Part shown: one piece after another, positions 1-12,288 of the stretch
Position numbering within the stretch: position 1 is the first letter of the stretch
How the letters are laid out: the number at the start of each line of letters is the position of its first letter
NCBI GenBank assembly: GCA_030248295.1
Contig: JASANH010001438.1
Location: forward strand, 434,001-498,000
DNA from: Mesodorylaimus sp. YZB2_4
Taxonomy: Eukaryota > Nematoda > Enoplea > Dorylaimida > Dorylaimidae
Direction: 5' to 3'
DNA: 64,000 bases
Notes under the pieces: generated by a model
What the model was told of the DNA's origin: nothing
Databases searched by the model: none
The model's input: the letters and a program-made list of their open reading frames with translations, nothing else
Position numbers and translations under genes: made by a program

Positions 1-654
1 GATGGCTGCTGTGTGTCTGACCGTGAGCCGATTGTGAGCAGGTTTCAAAATTACGGCCTAAATTACGCAGCACGCGCGAAGTAAGAATGATTCAATGAGC
101 ACACGTATGTCCATACGCTGGCAGATAGTAATAAGTGCGCCATTGAGGCCATTTTGCGCGCTTCTGATGTTCAAGCGAAGTGCGACACGGGGTGCATGAG
201 TGAGCGAGCAGAAAAATAGTTGGCCCAGTTTGGCTTAGTTTTGATACTTTGAATAAGAATACCAGTCGTTTTGTGTCAGTTGACGTCAGTCTATAGATAG
301 CTAAGCATGTGGTATGTTGTTGACAGAGTTTGTAACTGGTTCTTTTAATCAAGTACGCAAACTTCATCGAATTGGATGGCACGACTGGACTGTGTATATC
401 AGGATTTCGACAAATGTGCAACCATGGCATCATCACGAATCATGGTTAGACAAACTGTAAGTTATGCGTACATGCCCGCGCTAATCAAGCACGTTTAACA
501 CTCGGACTTATACGTTTTCAAGGATACAGGTGCTTGGAAGCTGAAATACACGTAGCTGTAGCACGCGGCATAATGAAGGTGCAGCAGCAGCCGAGGGGAT
601 GCCCCGACACTGTGAGTCAGCCAGTTTTCTTTCCAATGTGAGTATGTACATACA

Positions 655-902
655 TACATTGTATGGTATATGGGCGGGAACAGTGTATATGACAAGATCG
701 ATAGCGGATATAGTGGTGCCTGGACCATATTGTACAGTTTTATTCGGAGTCACAGTGACCCTGTGAAAAGTATCCAAACCACCTTCATCTTTGGGATTGG
801 AAGACTGTCTGTCGCAACTGCTTCGATGACAGCTGCTCTGGGCGTACAATACATTATATGGTATATGAGCGCGAACACCGTGTATGACAAGACGCTGTTC
901 CC
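655..902. repeat. Local direct repeat, two ~50-base units
   Basis: The segment at 655-706 (containing ATGGTATATGGGCGGGAACA) recurs with few changes at 850-902 in the same orientation, about 195 bases later. I see no coding role. It may be a remnant of a tandem array or of a mobile element end. Confidence 0.6.
795..846 (+). repeat. Dispersed repeat, inverted relative to 3017-3066
   Basis: This ~50-base segment (core GCAACTGCTTCGATGACAGC) is almost perfectly repeated as its reverse complement at 3017-3066. The two flank a 2.2-kb interval that contains the unrelated repeat at 1930-2500. They may be arms of a degraded element or independent insertions. Confidence 0.65.
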
Positions 903-1929
903 GCCAATCTCTTGCTACTGAAATGTGCGATGGACAGATAAGATAATTTTAGGTATTTTCTGCTGTACGCAGCCAACATCTCTGACAGTCTCTGATTTGC
1001 AATGTCCTTTGTCATTCGTTTTGTCCTTTGTTCTTGCAGTTGTGACATGCCACTGCCATGGGAATGGAAGAGAGATATTGTAAGGAGGATGTAAGATCTA
1101 GTTTAGGTGCCATGATAATGTCATCTGTGTGTGGTGCACTTATGCTATCTTTGCCTGTTAGGCCTAAGTCAACATCGGGTACAGGTCATGCTGATTGGTT
1201 CCATTGTCTTCCTGTTTTGTGAATTGCACTGATAACCTCCAGTTGGTATCCTAGTTAGTCTCATCAGTGTGTCCGTACGGTGCGGTCGTAGTAAACCAAT
1301 ATCAACATCTGAATTGTTGTGACTTACGTCTTACAAAACTGGGGCGTATTGATCTGAGAAGGCGATATACTCGTACAGGGCACTCTCTGGCGTCGGTCAA
1401 CTTTTTGTCATGTGTCATAAATATAAATGGGTAAAAATTTTTGTCTTTTCACCCCTGTTTTTCTTGCTTTTCGGCTTGTTGGCTACAAGCTAAATGACGC
1501 TAGATTTTTTTCTAGCGGGTTAGAAGATACACAAAATGAAAAACCTGACACACTTTGTCGGAATGGACCCTTTGAAATCAAAAGGAATGGCCACCATAGC
1601 AATACGATTCGTAAAAGTCAGCTTGACCAGAAGACGCATCTTGGATTTGATGTTATGTGCTCCAGATACCACGCACGCCACTGTGGTCAGCGCGATCAGG
1701 AAGCGAGATTGATTTGAGATTTTTAAACCAGCTAAAATTCCTCAAGGTGCCGCAAGCAAACGACGAGATGCGACGACCCGATCGAAGTGCTTTTTGCTTC
1801 GCAATTCGCTCGCCGCAAATACTGCACCACTGACGCTGAGCAGTGGTTCACAATCATTTGGTTGGGCGCGGTAGAACATGCTTGAGTACACCCATGCACA
1901 GTAGTGTACAGTACACACAACTGGCATGC

Positions 1930-2500
1930 CAAGGACAGCGCTATGTATTACTTCAGGACCTTGAACTTAACCCCCCCCCCCCCGTGATAAATGTAATATA
2001 GAGGTATGATTATCGACTTGAATAATGAATGCCCCGGGTTCGAATCCCGATGGCTTCAAGTCTTTACCAAGAAAAAGTTTGCGAATAAATACTGCAGCTA
2101 AAACTTGGAGTTGGTGGTTTCTGAATGCACTATTCTCGGTAAGAGGGGTTCCTGACGGCGCATCGACGACGCTCATACTTGCAGTGACCTCTGTGCTATC
2201 TTCTCCCAGTGAAGCTTGATCGCAGCCGCTCGACCCGTGGGTCATACGAGATCCCGCATCCTACCCTGAGCGGAATCGGCGATGGGGACGTTGCACTCCT
2301 CGAATCCTGACATGGCAGTGCGGCTGGCCGTTCCTAGAACCCACCAGCAACAATGGATAAGGCAGGGCCCGGGTAAGCTGAGAGGGAGACCGTGTCGCTA
2401 GGCGTGAGGGCGGCCCAGCGGGTCTATGATGAAAGAAAGGAGTCCCCATCGTTTTGTTGTTTGAGGCTGTTTGCAATTTCCCCAAATTGGGAGAATTTGT
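1930..2500 (+). repeat. Dispersed repeat family B, copy 1
   Basis: About 570 bases here recur at 11430-12000 in the same orientation with high similarity. Shared landmarks are a phrase ending in TATTACTTCAGGACC, a poly-C tract, the phrase GCGAATAAATACTGCAGCTA and a GC-rich 3' half. The sequence GGTTCGAATCC at about 2039 fits a tRNA box B, so a tRNA-related SINE is possible. I could not place a matching box A. Confidence 0.7.
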
Positions 2501-3302
2501 AGCCAAAAATCAGATGGATTACGAGAGCACGAAACAAGCAGCTTCAAACCCCTGTATTTCATTGTTTGCTCATTGATAAGCTTGTGTGTTTGTGCTGTGA
2601 CGGATATGAAGTAAGGATGAGGATCTGGCTGTTTTGTGTGGTGAGGTCAAAATATGTGTACTATGGTATATTCAATTGCTAAAGTGGTTTTGCGGGGTCT
2701 GCCAATTTTTTTGGTTTTTTAGGGTTGGGTTGGAGTTCCGCCACTGCACCTCAACAGTGTCTCTTTTGACAACAGCACTGCATCCAAAGTAGGAGCAGTA
2801 CCCTCTTTGATTCTTGCCCTCTTCACGCGTGGGTTTCGTTTGCATATCCTTCAGCACAATGGTGGCCCGTCAGGGTGTCACGTGGAAGGCATCGTTCACA
2901 CTAGGCACACGGCACGTGGAATTCTAGGCTCACTCCCATCAGCTGGTGAGGAATACATGGGCCAGCGTCACCCAGATTCTCTTCCCAGTGCAATTGAGAC
3001 CCTCCCATTTGCACGCCCAGAGCAGCTGTCATCGAAGCAGTTGCGACAGACAGTCTCCAATCCCCAATAGCAAAAACGAATGTTTGCTATTTTCTACACA
3101 TAGACCCTTGTGCATAGCAACCAGTTTGGGGGAAACATCGCTCTAAACAGGGGCTGTACTGAAACCTAGACCAGTTTTGTTTACTCGCCAGCGGAAATTT
3201 CTACTCGGCTTCACTGCCATCAAGACTTTCGACTCTTGCCTTGCTCTCATTTGCACAGAAATCAGTTGATTATTTTCTTTCTTACTAATATCTAACAAAA
3301 GA

Positions 3303-6300
3303 ATGGGATCAGATATCCGACCACCACAGTTGGATAACCTGCTTAATTTAGATGGTTATCTGCGTTTGCATGAAAAGGAAATTATAAGAAGGTAAGAAGA
3401 AAGAAATATAAAATGTGAAATTTTGCAAAAGTTGTAAACAAGTTTGCAGAATCAATTTTGAGTTTAGAATCGTATAAAATCTTTGGTTTTTTAGATACGG
3501 TGTTTTTAAACAATATTTAAATCGAATCGAGAAAGATGAAGGTGGTTTGGACAAATTCACACGTGGTTACGAAACGTACGGAATGCTGGTCACTCCAGAG
3601 AATGGTGTGCGATGTTACGAATGGGCTCCTGGCGCTGATAAGTTGGTTCTGAGAGGCGATTTTAGTAAGTTGGTTATGGAATTTCGGGATATGGGATGTG
3701 TCTTCTTGGTTGGTCAGGTTAGAGGGCATGGAAGAGGGAAACTTCCAACTGGGTCCGTAAGTCCGTTGTATGGGGCCTTCACAGCCCAGCCGCACAGTAG
3801 TGCTGACTCGTGAGTGAGTATGACATCAGCAGGGTCCCAGTAGTGGCAGGTAAAAAGGGAGAATGTATTCTGACGGGATTTTTGATTCGAGTCATGCATG
3901 GGCATTGAGCCTAGTCGCCTAAAAAGGTTTTCGAGTGCCCATATTCCTGAAATATTATAGTTCAGCAGGCCTTGAAAATTTGCAAGAATTTACAAATATA
4001 TGCTAATCCTTCAGTATCTGGACTGCCCATATTTGTGTAAGCACGGCGCTTGGTGGGTCATGGGGAGTCGGAGAGAATAATCGATCTCCCCTGGCTGGGA
4101 GACGTCAGCCCTTCGGATTGATGGTTTCACCGCTGGTGTAGTCGCAAGACTCACCTTGCTCCAGTCGGAATTTTTGTCCCAGGCGTCTGCCAGGCTAGGT
4201 TACGTTCATATAGTCCATGGTTATAAGGGCCCCTTACAATTTGTGGTGATAAATAGATTATTTAGGTTCAAATTTAACGCCTCCTTTCAGTTAAGCAGAG
4301 GTTTCGGTGACTCCTCGTCCCAATTACTGGAGCGAGTGACCAGTAGAGCTGGCAGGTCTTTTGACTTATGAAACATCACCTTGGCGAGTGACCCTGCTAG
4401 CGGCGGCCCCATCCAACCATTGCCAGGCCAGTCTCTACTAAAGTGTCCGATCTTTGACCATCGGGCTATAACGTTAATGGTACTTGTATCTTTTTAGATA
4501 AGTGGGACAAGGATGCGCACGTCTACAAAAAATTGGAATTTGGAAAATGGGAATTATATATCCCGCCGAATCCGGACGGGTCGTGTCCGATTCCGCACGA
4601 CAGCGTGATCAAGGTAAGGAGACCTAATCTTGTGTGATTCAGGCGCTGATTCGCGTGAGAGTGACCATCATTGCGGGTAAAGCAAGCTGACTTCCCTTTC
4701 ACCTCCGGCCTCGGCCCCACTGCTCTTGTCTTCAGGTTGGAGTGTGGAAAGATGGTCGTTTTTATGACAAATTATCGCCCTGGGCTCGTTACGTTTGCCG
4801 CCCACCGAAGAAAGAAGAGGTCACGTATCACCAAGTTCATTACAACCCGCCAGAAGGTCCTTACAAGTTCCAATATCCGAAAGTAAAGCAGCCGAAAAGT
4901 TTAAGAATTTATGAATCGCACGTTGGCATATCTTCGTGGGAAGGCAAGGTGGCCACTTACCGCCATTTCGCTGACAATGTAATACCGAGAATTGCAAAAC
5001 AAGGTACGTGCTGCCTACTTTTAGGTAGTGCAGTAAAAACGGAAAGTAACTTACGAGATGCATGCAGTTCGCCCAAATTTAAGTGTCAGTTAGTTCGCTG
5101 GGCCGGAAACCCAAGGGTGCGTGTTCAATTCCCGCTCGGAGCTCTTTTTTTCATTGTCTCTTAATTTATCAATGAAAACGTGGGTCGTAGGTCTTTTAAG
5201 GCAAGGGACTCTATGGGAAGCGAACGGCGATCGTTGGATGAGCGTATACAAAGGCTTCTTGGGTTCCTGATAGGCTTAGGATACCCTCCTCAGGGATGAA
5301 TTGGCAGACCCAACCTCAACGCAAGTGTCCTATTGGCGGCAGATGATAAGAAAAATGCTTTGTCATTCAGCAAAAGCTAAAGGCATTTCAGTCAAGACTC
5401 AAGTTTGTGCATTTCTTTTGATCAAAATTACGCACTGCAGATGCTTGTGACAGGTTGCCATCACGCCCCTCACGTTCTCTCCTGCCCTGCCGTGCATCCT
5501 AATCTAATAATCATGTGCTCGCTGCCCGTTACCGTGAATGAAATGCTCAAGTCACCTGGGAAATTATTTCAGATGGGTCGGGGGGGGGACTTGATGAGTA
5601 ATGGTATTTTGTTGCTCATCTTCAGGCTACAATGCTATTCAACTCATGGCCGTTATGGAGCACGCCTACTACGCGAGCTTCGGGTACCAAGTGACCAGTT
5701 TCTTCGCTGCTTCGAGTCGTTATGGTCCTCCCAACGATCTGAAATATATGGTCGATATGGCGCATAAGGCCGGCATTTTCATCCTATTGGATGTTGTCCA
5801 TAGCCATGCTAGCAAGAACGTGGAAGACGGGTTGAACCAATGGGACGGAACCAACGGAGCCTACTTTCATGACAATCAGCGTGGTTTCCACGATTTATGG
5901 GACAGTCGTCTGTTCAATTATACGGAGTAAGAGGGAAAAACACTTCCTCCAATTTACAATTTACGGCCCTTGTGTTTTTTAAAGAATCGAAACGCTACGT
6001 TTCTTGTTGTCCAATCTACGCTTGTGGGTTGAAGAATATAAATTTGATGGTTTCCGATTCGATGGTGTCACCTCTATGTTGTACCACTCGCATGGTCTTG
6101 GTCACGGATTCTCGGGCGATTACAACGAATATTTTGGATTGAACACGGACACGGACTCATTGGTCTATTTGATGCTGGCTAATCACGTCTTGCACACGCT
6201 CCATCCCGAGGTGGTCACTATCGCTGAGGTATGTACTCGCTGAGTGCATTCGTAAGGGCCTGTGAAGGAGGCAATGCATCGATACCTCCATGCGAGACGC

Positions 6301-8153
6301 AAACCCGTCGGGATGATGTCTCTGCCTCCTATGACTAGCAGGCCTGCCTGGAGACTCATCAAGACCATCCGCTCCGCACGGTATCTTCTCCAATGTGAGA
6401 GCCGCGGTGGTTCATTTGGTTTAGGCGTTGGTCCCGCATTGCTTGGGCCAGCAACCCTGACAACATTGGCGTTCTGTTCTGGCTTAGAACGGCAGTTTAG
6501 TAAGCCCATTCTCAGAGTTGGGACTGGTCTTCGGCGGCGATTTAGTAAGCTCGTCGCTGGTCTTGCGTACCTGGCCATGGGCGACTCACAGGGTATCTTC
6601 AAGTGGCTGACGGCGAACGAGTAGAGAATCAGTAAACACCAGTCGTGAAGGTCCCTCTCTTCCCGCCCAGTATCATCCTGGGACGCTGGTGATGGCCCAG
6701 GATGCTCTCGTGTGTAGATGCTCCTAGTGGAGACACACAGAGGGAAGCTGCCATGAGAGCTAGTCACCTCACGGCCTCGCTTATCATATCAGGACTGTTG
6801 GCTGGCTATGGGCAAACCGGGTGGAAGTCCCGTGGGGCTGGGAAAGCGCGGGGCCCTACCAACAAAAAAAATTTAAAAATCCTCTTTAATGTCGGGCTAT
6901 TCAGCCTATTAGACTCGTCAGGCTAAGATATGCTTGGCTGTTTTGCAGGACGTGTCGGGCATGCCAGCACTGTGTCGACCAGTGGCCGAAGGTGGTCAAG
7001 GCTTTGACTATCGCCTAGCCATGGCTATACCAGACAAGTGGATTCAGTTACTGAAGGAGAAGTCGGACGACCAGTGGGATATTAGCGAAATCGTGCATAC
7101 CCTGGAAAACAGACGATATGGGGAAAAATGCGTGGCTTATGCGGAATCGCACGATCAAGCCTTGGTAGGGGATAAGACTTTGGCCTTTTGGTTAATGGAC
7201 AAAGGTGAGGTGCAGTCGGCCTCTGATGGGGTGGTACTTAGAGTAGAACTACGTTTAGAAATGTACGACTTCATGTCAACCATGACTCCAATGACACCAA
7301 TTATCGATCGAGGGTTGCAACTGCATAAGATGATTCGTCTGATCACGCATGCATTGGGTGGCGAAGGATGGTTGAATTTTATGGGTAAGTCTGTGGGTAT
7401 GTCTCAGGGTGGCTACCTATCCACTGTGGTCGTCGCGTCTGAGAGGGCCGGATGGTCCAACCTTAGTGTCCTCGGCAATCAGTGCACTCTGGCGGTGAGA
7501 AATGAGAGACTGGCCGCCTGAAACACCAGACCAGCTGGCCTGATGCCTCCCGTAGAGAATGTAGATGTAACAAACACTCTTGGGAAATTCTCATATCAGC
7601 GTGTCATCTTTAAGGGAACGAATTCGGTCATCCCGAATGGTTGGACTTTCCTCGCGTGGGCAATAACGAGAGTTACCATTACTGCCGAAGGCAATGGAAT
7701 TTAGTCGATGACGATCTGCTTCGCTACAAATTCTTGAACAATTGGGATCGTGCTATGAATTTGGCCGAAGAAAAATATGGATGGCTGCACGCTGCGCCCG
7801 GCTGGGTTTCGTGGAAACACCAAAGCGATAAGGTGATTGCGTTCGAAAGGGCCGGAGTCGTGTTTGTGTTCAATTTTCATCCGCATCAAAGTTTCACCGA
7901 TTACAAAATCGGAGTCGACGTGCCTGGAAAGTAAGCCCTGTTCATTCTGTGGCCCCTGAGCAGTGCACTGATTCTCTGTTTCAGATACAAATTGATCTTG
8001 GACAGTGACGAAGCCCAGTACGCGGGTCACAGTCGTCTGGACCACAACACCCGCTGGTTTACTTTCCCGCACGGCTATGCTGGTCGACAGAACCACATTT
8101 GCGTCTATGCGCCGAGCAGAGTCTGCTTCGCATTGGCCTTGGATACTGAATAG
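3303..8153 (+). CDS. GBE1: 1,4-alpha-glucan (glycogen) branching enzyme
   Basis: This enzyme cuts alpha-1,4 glucan chains and rejoins them through alpha-1,6 bonds, making the branches of glycogen in the cytosol. Exons: 3303-3391, 3495-3664, 4498-4613, 4736-5003, 5626-5926, 5985-6228, 6949-7204, 7259-7384, 7615-7930 and 7985-8153. Phases agree at every junction and give 684 residues, close to the usual ~700 of animal GBE1. The N-terminal carbohydrate-binding region reads EWAPGAD and GDFNKWD. The GH13 barrel has [20 protein letters not shown] (nucleophile Asp), TIAEDVSGMP (acid/base Glu, split by an intron) and [30 protein letters not shown] follows, then the C-terminal all-beta domain ending in LALDTE. 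The protein looks complete and catalytically intact. Introns 2 and 6 are long, and intron 6 carries repeats. Confidence 0.96.
5070..5145 (+). repeat. tRNA-like repeat fragment in GBE1 intron 4
   Basis: The sequence has a box-B-like GTGTTCAATTCCCGC preceded by a possible anticodon stem-loop (TGGG, seven-base loop, CCCA). The T stem is imperfect, the base before the anticodon is not T and no acceptor stem closes. I read it as a tRNA-derived relic, not a working tRNA gene. Confidence 0.25.
6240..6660 (+). repeat. Dispersed repeat family C, copy 1 (GBE1 intron 6)
   Basis: This segment resembles 52735-53000. Shared phrases are AACCCGTCGGG-TGATGTCTCT, GCCTGCCTGGAG and TATCTTCTCCAATGT, in the same order and orientation. 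It lies wholly within intron 6 of the branching enzyme gene. The family is not recognised. Confidence 0.55.
6665..6885 (+). repeat. SINE family A, 3' half only (GBE1 intron 6)
   Basis: The sequence matches the 3' half of the full element at 50569-51022: GATGCTCCTAGTGGAGAC, then GTCACCTCACGGCC, TTATCATATCA, and an end in GCGCGGGGCCC followed by A-rich sequence. The tRNA-like 5' half is missing, so this is a truncated copy. Confidence 0.7.
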
Positions 8154-8921
8154 TCAGTAATGTGATGGGACGGTGATCAGGTGAAAAGGGTTGCTGTAGT
8201 GCATTAGCTCTTAGTCGATAGAGACTAGTACTTTCTTACATTTATCTATTGCTCAATGAGATATACGAGGTGAGGTGCTTCTGATCAGCTTTTCTATAGC
8301 GAAACAACGTGATTATTGCCACCTTATCGTTAGAGTTGGTTCTTGTATCAGGACCTTGCATGCGATCGAAAACTGCTACATGTTGGTAAAATAAAAATAT
8401 CTGTGATGTGATATGGCGATATAGCTAATTACCATTCGAGTACTAGTTTCCCAAAAACCTCTGCTGCTGTGTGGATGTCCGGCAGCTTTTAGGGCACAAT
8501 ACAGCCACATGTAGTAGCTCCTATCAGAAAATACTTTAAAAAATTATGAAATAATTTCACATGGGTAAGTACTCAAAATGATATCTCGATGAAATAATTA
8601 AAAAGGATCCTATAGTACGTGTATGAATACTAGCAAAATCTGGTGACCACTTGATTTCCAGATCCACTTGCAAAAATAAAAAAACAGTGTCGCAGGTCGC
8701 TGGCCATGCCCTATTGACTAATCGTTTGGCGCCTCTCGCTGGAGATTCAAATAATGCTGGTAGCAAAAAAGTGTAAACACTTAACACTGCACTTGCGGGG
8801 GCTTCTCCGGCCATCATCGAGTGGCTCATTCGTTCTCTGCTTGGCTTGAGGAGCGGTGGCTCAGACTTATTGCGGCGAGTAAGGCAGTCATCCTCGAATC
8901 GACGGGCCGAGTGACAAGTCG
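8154..8921. other. GBE1 3' flank and intergenic spacer
   Basis: A canonical polyadenylation hexamer AATAAA lies at 8390-8395, about 240 bases after the GBE1 stop, and plausibly ends that transcript. The rest shows no exon that I can support, up to the start codon at 8922. Confidence 0.5.
8390..8395 (+). terminator. Putative poly(A) signal of GBE1
   Basis: An exact AATAAA sits 237 bases downstream of the branching-enzyme stop codon on the same strand and is the first such hexamer I noticed after it. The assignment rests on position alone. Confidence 0.45.
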
Positions 8922-9658
8922 ATGGCGCCGATCGTGGCTCAGTTCAGTCCTCTGCAAGAATCGTCTTTGCTGCTCGTGGCGTTGGCCGCGGGCGGTGCCG
9001 CTGCCGTCGTCCTCGGTCTGGCCTTGACGGCCCTCATGTGCGCCTGCGGAGAAAAGAAGAAAGAGGAGCAGCCGACCGAAGAGCAGCCCAGGGCATCCGC
9101 GCCGGAACCAGAGCCCCAGCCGGAACCTGCCCCCGCCCCGCCGCCCGAAGAACCGAAATCGGCAATGACGGCTCGCGAACCAGCGTCGCAAGTGTCTGGC
9201 GTCCAACCGAGCATGGTGGCCGAGGCGAACCAGGCGAGTCAGCTGCAGCTCATGTCAAAGATGGTAAGTGACCGTTGTTAGTGCCAGGCCGGGTCGCAGC
9301 AGCTCGCCCCCTGCAGGCTGATGCGCCATCGATGGCCCCGTCGATCACTCCTCTGCGCAAGGGCGCTGGTAGCACGGCCCATTTGAACCAGCCCAGTCTC
9401 AATCTCGAACAACGATCGACAGCCCTGCCAGAAAAATCGATCATAGGGAAATCGACGAGATCGGTGGTGGGACCGACCCCGAAACAGAGTGGAGGAAAAT
9501 CGATTTCGGTGGCGCAGCAATCCGCTATGGCCGGAGGCAAGTCGACCGTGTCTGCCGTCGGCTCGGTGTCCGTCGCCCAGGTGTCCGTAGCCCAGTCGGC
9601 GCGAAGCAAGTCTGTGGCTCCTTCCTTCAAAGGAAAGTCGGTGTCGGTGGTCACCTGA
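8922..9658 (+). CDS. Single-pass membrane protein with KS/SV-rich tail
   Basis: Two exons, 8922-9263 and 9317-9658, join in phase 0 through a 53-base GT-AG intron and encode 227 residues. A hydrophobic segment at about residues 15-40 (SLLLVALAAGGAAAVVLGLA) ends in CACGEKKK, which suggests an uncleaved membrane anchor. An acidic, Pro/Glu-rich stretch follows (about residues 42-80). The whole second exon is low complexity, with repeated Gly-Lys-Ser and Ser-Val pairs such as GGKSISVAQQ and KGKSVSVVT. The family is not recognised. The tail resembles in composition that of the membrane protein ending at 31860. The ATG is the first in frame, and the N-terminus is likely outside or lumenal by the positive-inside rule. 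Coding nature is supported by the clean intron and a GC-rich codon bias unlike its flanks. Confidence 0.7.
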
Positions 9659-12288
9659 ACAAGTCGACTGGTGATGCTGATCAGTTTCGAGATCTACGAT
9701 GTGCTTTCGTGCCATGGTGCCGTGCGAGTCGTTGCGCGTGTTTGGGATGTGTCTCGTGGTTGGTGTCTCCCTAAGTCAGATGGTAGGCAAGACCGCGGCA
9801 AGCATACGCACTCCGCATAAAACTCATCGACAGAGCAGTAATCTCTGCCATGGCAGTACATTGCAGCCATTACATTATTTATAAGAAGGGATTGGTGACT
9901 TCGGCGGTCCAAGCAAACGGGTTCATCCTTCCACCCAACCAGAAGTATCACGCGAGGATGTCCTTGTAACGAGGGTTGCTTGATCTTGTCAGAAGTCCAG
10001 TGGATGAGGACAACCCAAGTCACATACGCTCATTGCTTACCCAACGTGCGGTGCGACGGGGCCCAATAAGGCATGGCGGAGGCCCGGATCTGAAACAGGT
10101 GCTCATAGCTCAATAGGTGAGCTAGTCGTGCACCAAAACTATGCCAATGGGTCGTGTCTCATGTCAACGGGTGGGAAAAACGGATCCCTATTCTTCCCAC
10201 TACCAGCAGAATTAGATTCTCTTGCGCTCTGGGGTGAACCATGGCTAACTTGAGGAATCTCGGGCTTCCCTATCTGAAGGGATAAAACTTGTTTAGAGGC
10301 TATAAAACGGATAGAACAGGCCTATATCTGTTTTCATTTGTGGCACGTGCATTTTTCTTTCGAGTCTGCGTGCACCCGCCCGAGAGCAAGTTTGTTGTTT
10401 CAGGTATCAGTAAAACAAGATGAATAGGTCGATTCTACCCGTGTCCAGCCTGCTGAACAGTTTTGTTGATGCGAAGGGAGCCTGAGATTCCTCAGATAGT
10501 CATGGACTGATTGTGAGCTACAGTATGTCTTATCAAACCATCAGGCGCAGATGACCAGTAATTTATGCGGGCAGTGAGTGACGAAGCAAACCAAAAAAGC
10601 ACAAGGCAATGAGGAATCAGGAAGCGGGTAAAAGTGCCTAACAAGGACGAGTTAGATCCTACCTACATACTGTATGTGCCTGCACGTATGTGCGAGTACG
10701 ATAATTGTGGATGCGCAGGTTCGGTGTCGAGCCAGCATTCCAGAGGCCCTGACATTCCTGAAATGTGCCACGATGATCAATGCTACATCCTGCGGAGGTT
10801 ACGGGCATGTGTCCGACTGCTTGCTCATGCTAGCCTCAGCTGCATGAGCGTGGCTCCTCATGATCCCAAGGACGTCATATAGGCAAATGCAGTGGCTCTC
10901 GAAATTTCGCTCAAGGCTTCGTGTGGTGGTAGCAACAACGCCACATGCATGCGCGCCCAGCACTGTACAGACCCAGAGACTGTCTGCTGGCCAGCCCTCT
11001 TGGCCTATGCTTAATGTGCTCGACATACTGTGATCCATCAGCCGTAAATCTCGATCAGCCCACGCCTTAATATCCATAATATACGTACAGTACAATAGCT
11101 AACTAACATCGTGCAGCCGATAAAGAATCATGAGTGTTCACTGGACCCTAGGACATCCATTGTATATCCAGATCGACCGATGCTCGTGTTCCCTTCTTAG
11201 AATTAACTGGAAGAGACGAAAAAGCTGAATGATGAGTTCCAATACCCTTCTTATATATACATATTTAATGGCGACCAAAGAAGGTGCTCACAGCATTGAC
11301 ACCAAGAACAACCACCCGACCCTAGTGTGTTTCGTATATTTGGTAGATTGCTCCCATCCTTCGCATACAGCTGGTTCCTGAAGAGGTTGGAATAGTGTAC
11401 TGAATAGTAGGTCCAACTGGCATACTGGCTGTAAGGCCAGCCCTATGTATTACTTCAGGACCTCGAACTGGAACCCCAGCTCACGCCCCCCCCCGTGATA
11501 TATATAATATTTGTATGACCTTTGTGGTCGAGAAGTATGATTTTTGACTTGTAGAATAAATTCCCCGGCTCGAATTCCGGTGGCTCCATGTCTTCATCAA
11601 GAAACAGTTTGCGAATAAATACTGCAGCTAAAACTTGGAGTTGGGGGTTCCTGAATGCACTATTCTCGGTAAGACCGGTTCCTGACGGCGCATGTGCGAC
11701 GCTTATACTTTCAGTGACCTCTGCGCAAGACATCTTCCCCCAGTAATGCTTGATCGCAGCCGCGCGACCCCTGGGTCATACGAGATCTCGCATCCTCCCC
11801 TGAGCGGGATCGACGATGAGGACATTGCATTCCTCGAATCCTGGCGAGGACATGGCAGTGCGGCTGGCCGTTGCTCTTAGAGCCCACCAGCAACACTGGG
11901 TATAGCAGGGCCCGGGTAAGCTGAGGCGAGAGGGCGGCCCAGCGGGTCCATGATCAAAGAAAGGAGTCCCCATCGTTTTGTTTTAGGTTGTTCCAAAATT
12001 AGGAGAGTTTCCAATCAATAGTATATCGATTGGGCGAAAACAAAATACACAGTTTCTACTCTGAGGATATGCTGATGTGGTGGATGGCTGATATGTCATC
12101 ACACTCGCTACTCCACGCTGCTCCACCACAGCGACAGCTGTAAGGCCTACGTCGCCACGAGCGTACACTGGCAGGGATAGGAGTACTGTATGTCAGGAAT
12201 GGTGATGCAATGATTGTAAGAATACAGGAGCAGACGGCACGACGGACGTCCGTTTACTCAGATAAACATTTGGAAATTGAAAGAATCT
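9659..12288. other. Intergenic region, no gene seen
   Basis: There is no exon chain on either strand. Short open frames here (up to about 100 codons) lack splice support and similarity. One copy of dispersed repeat B occupies 11430-12000. The right edge is the 3' end of the kinase-Deltex gene, which is on the minus strand. Confidence 0.5.
11430..12000 (+). repeat. Dispersed repeat family B, copy 2
   Basis: This is the second copy of the element at 1930-2500, in the same orientation. It starts with CTATGTATTACTTCAGGACC, has a shorter poly-C tract near 11487 and carries a degraded box-B-like CGGCTCGAATTCCGG near 11568. The 3' portion, including CCCGGGTAAGCTGA and GAAAGGAGTCCCCATCGTTT, is nearly identical to copy 1. 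Confidence 0.75.

Larger units (their letters stand above)
1..3302. other. Gene-free 5' region with dispersed repeats
   Basis: I see no exon chain or recognisable protein in this stretch. The longest open frames (about 60-115 codons) read as low-information sequence on both strands. It holds a direct repeat (655-706 and 850-902), one arm pair of a short inverted repeat (795-846 and 3017-3066) and one full copy of a dispersed repeat (1930-2500). The first bases could belong to an intron or flank of a gene outside the window. Confidence 0.5.

Noticed and set aside
2025-2060. Box-B-like GGTTCGAATCC as part of a real tRNA gene.
   Set aside because: It lies inside a repeated element and no cloverleaf can be drawn around it.
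6183-6767. 194-codon minus-strand open frame.
   Set aside because: It overlaps GBE1 exon 6 and known repeat copies and reads as a shadow with no protein-like features.
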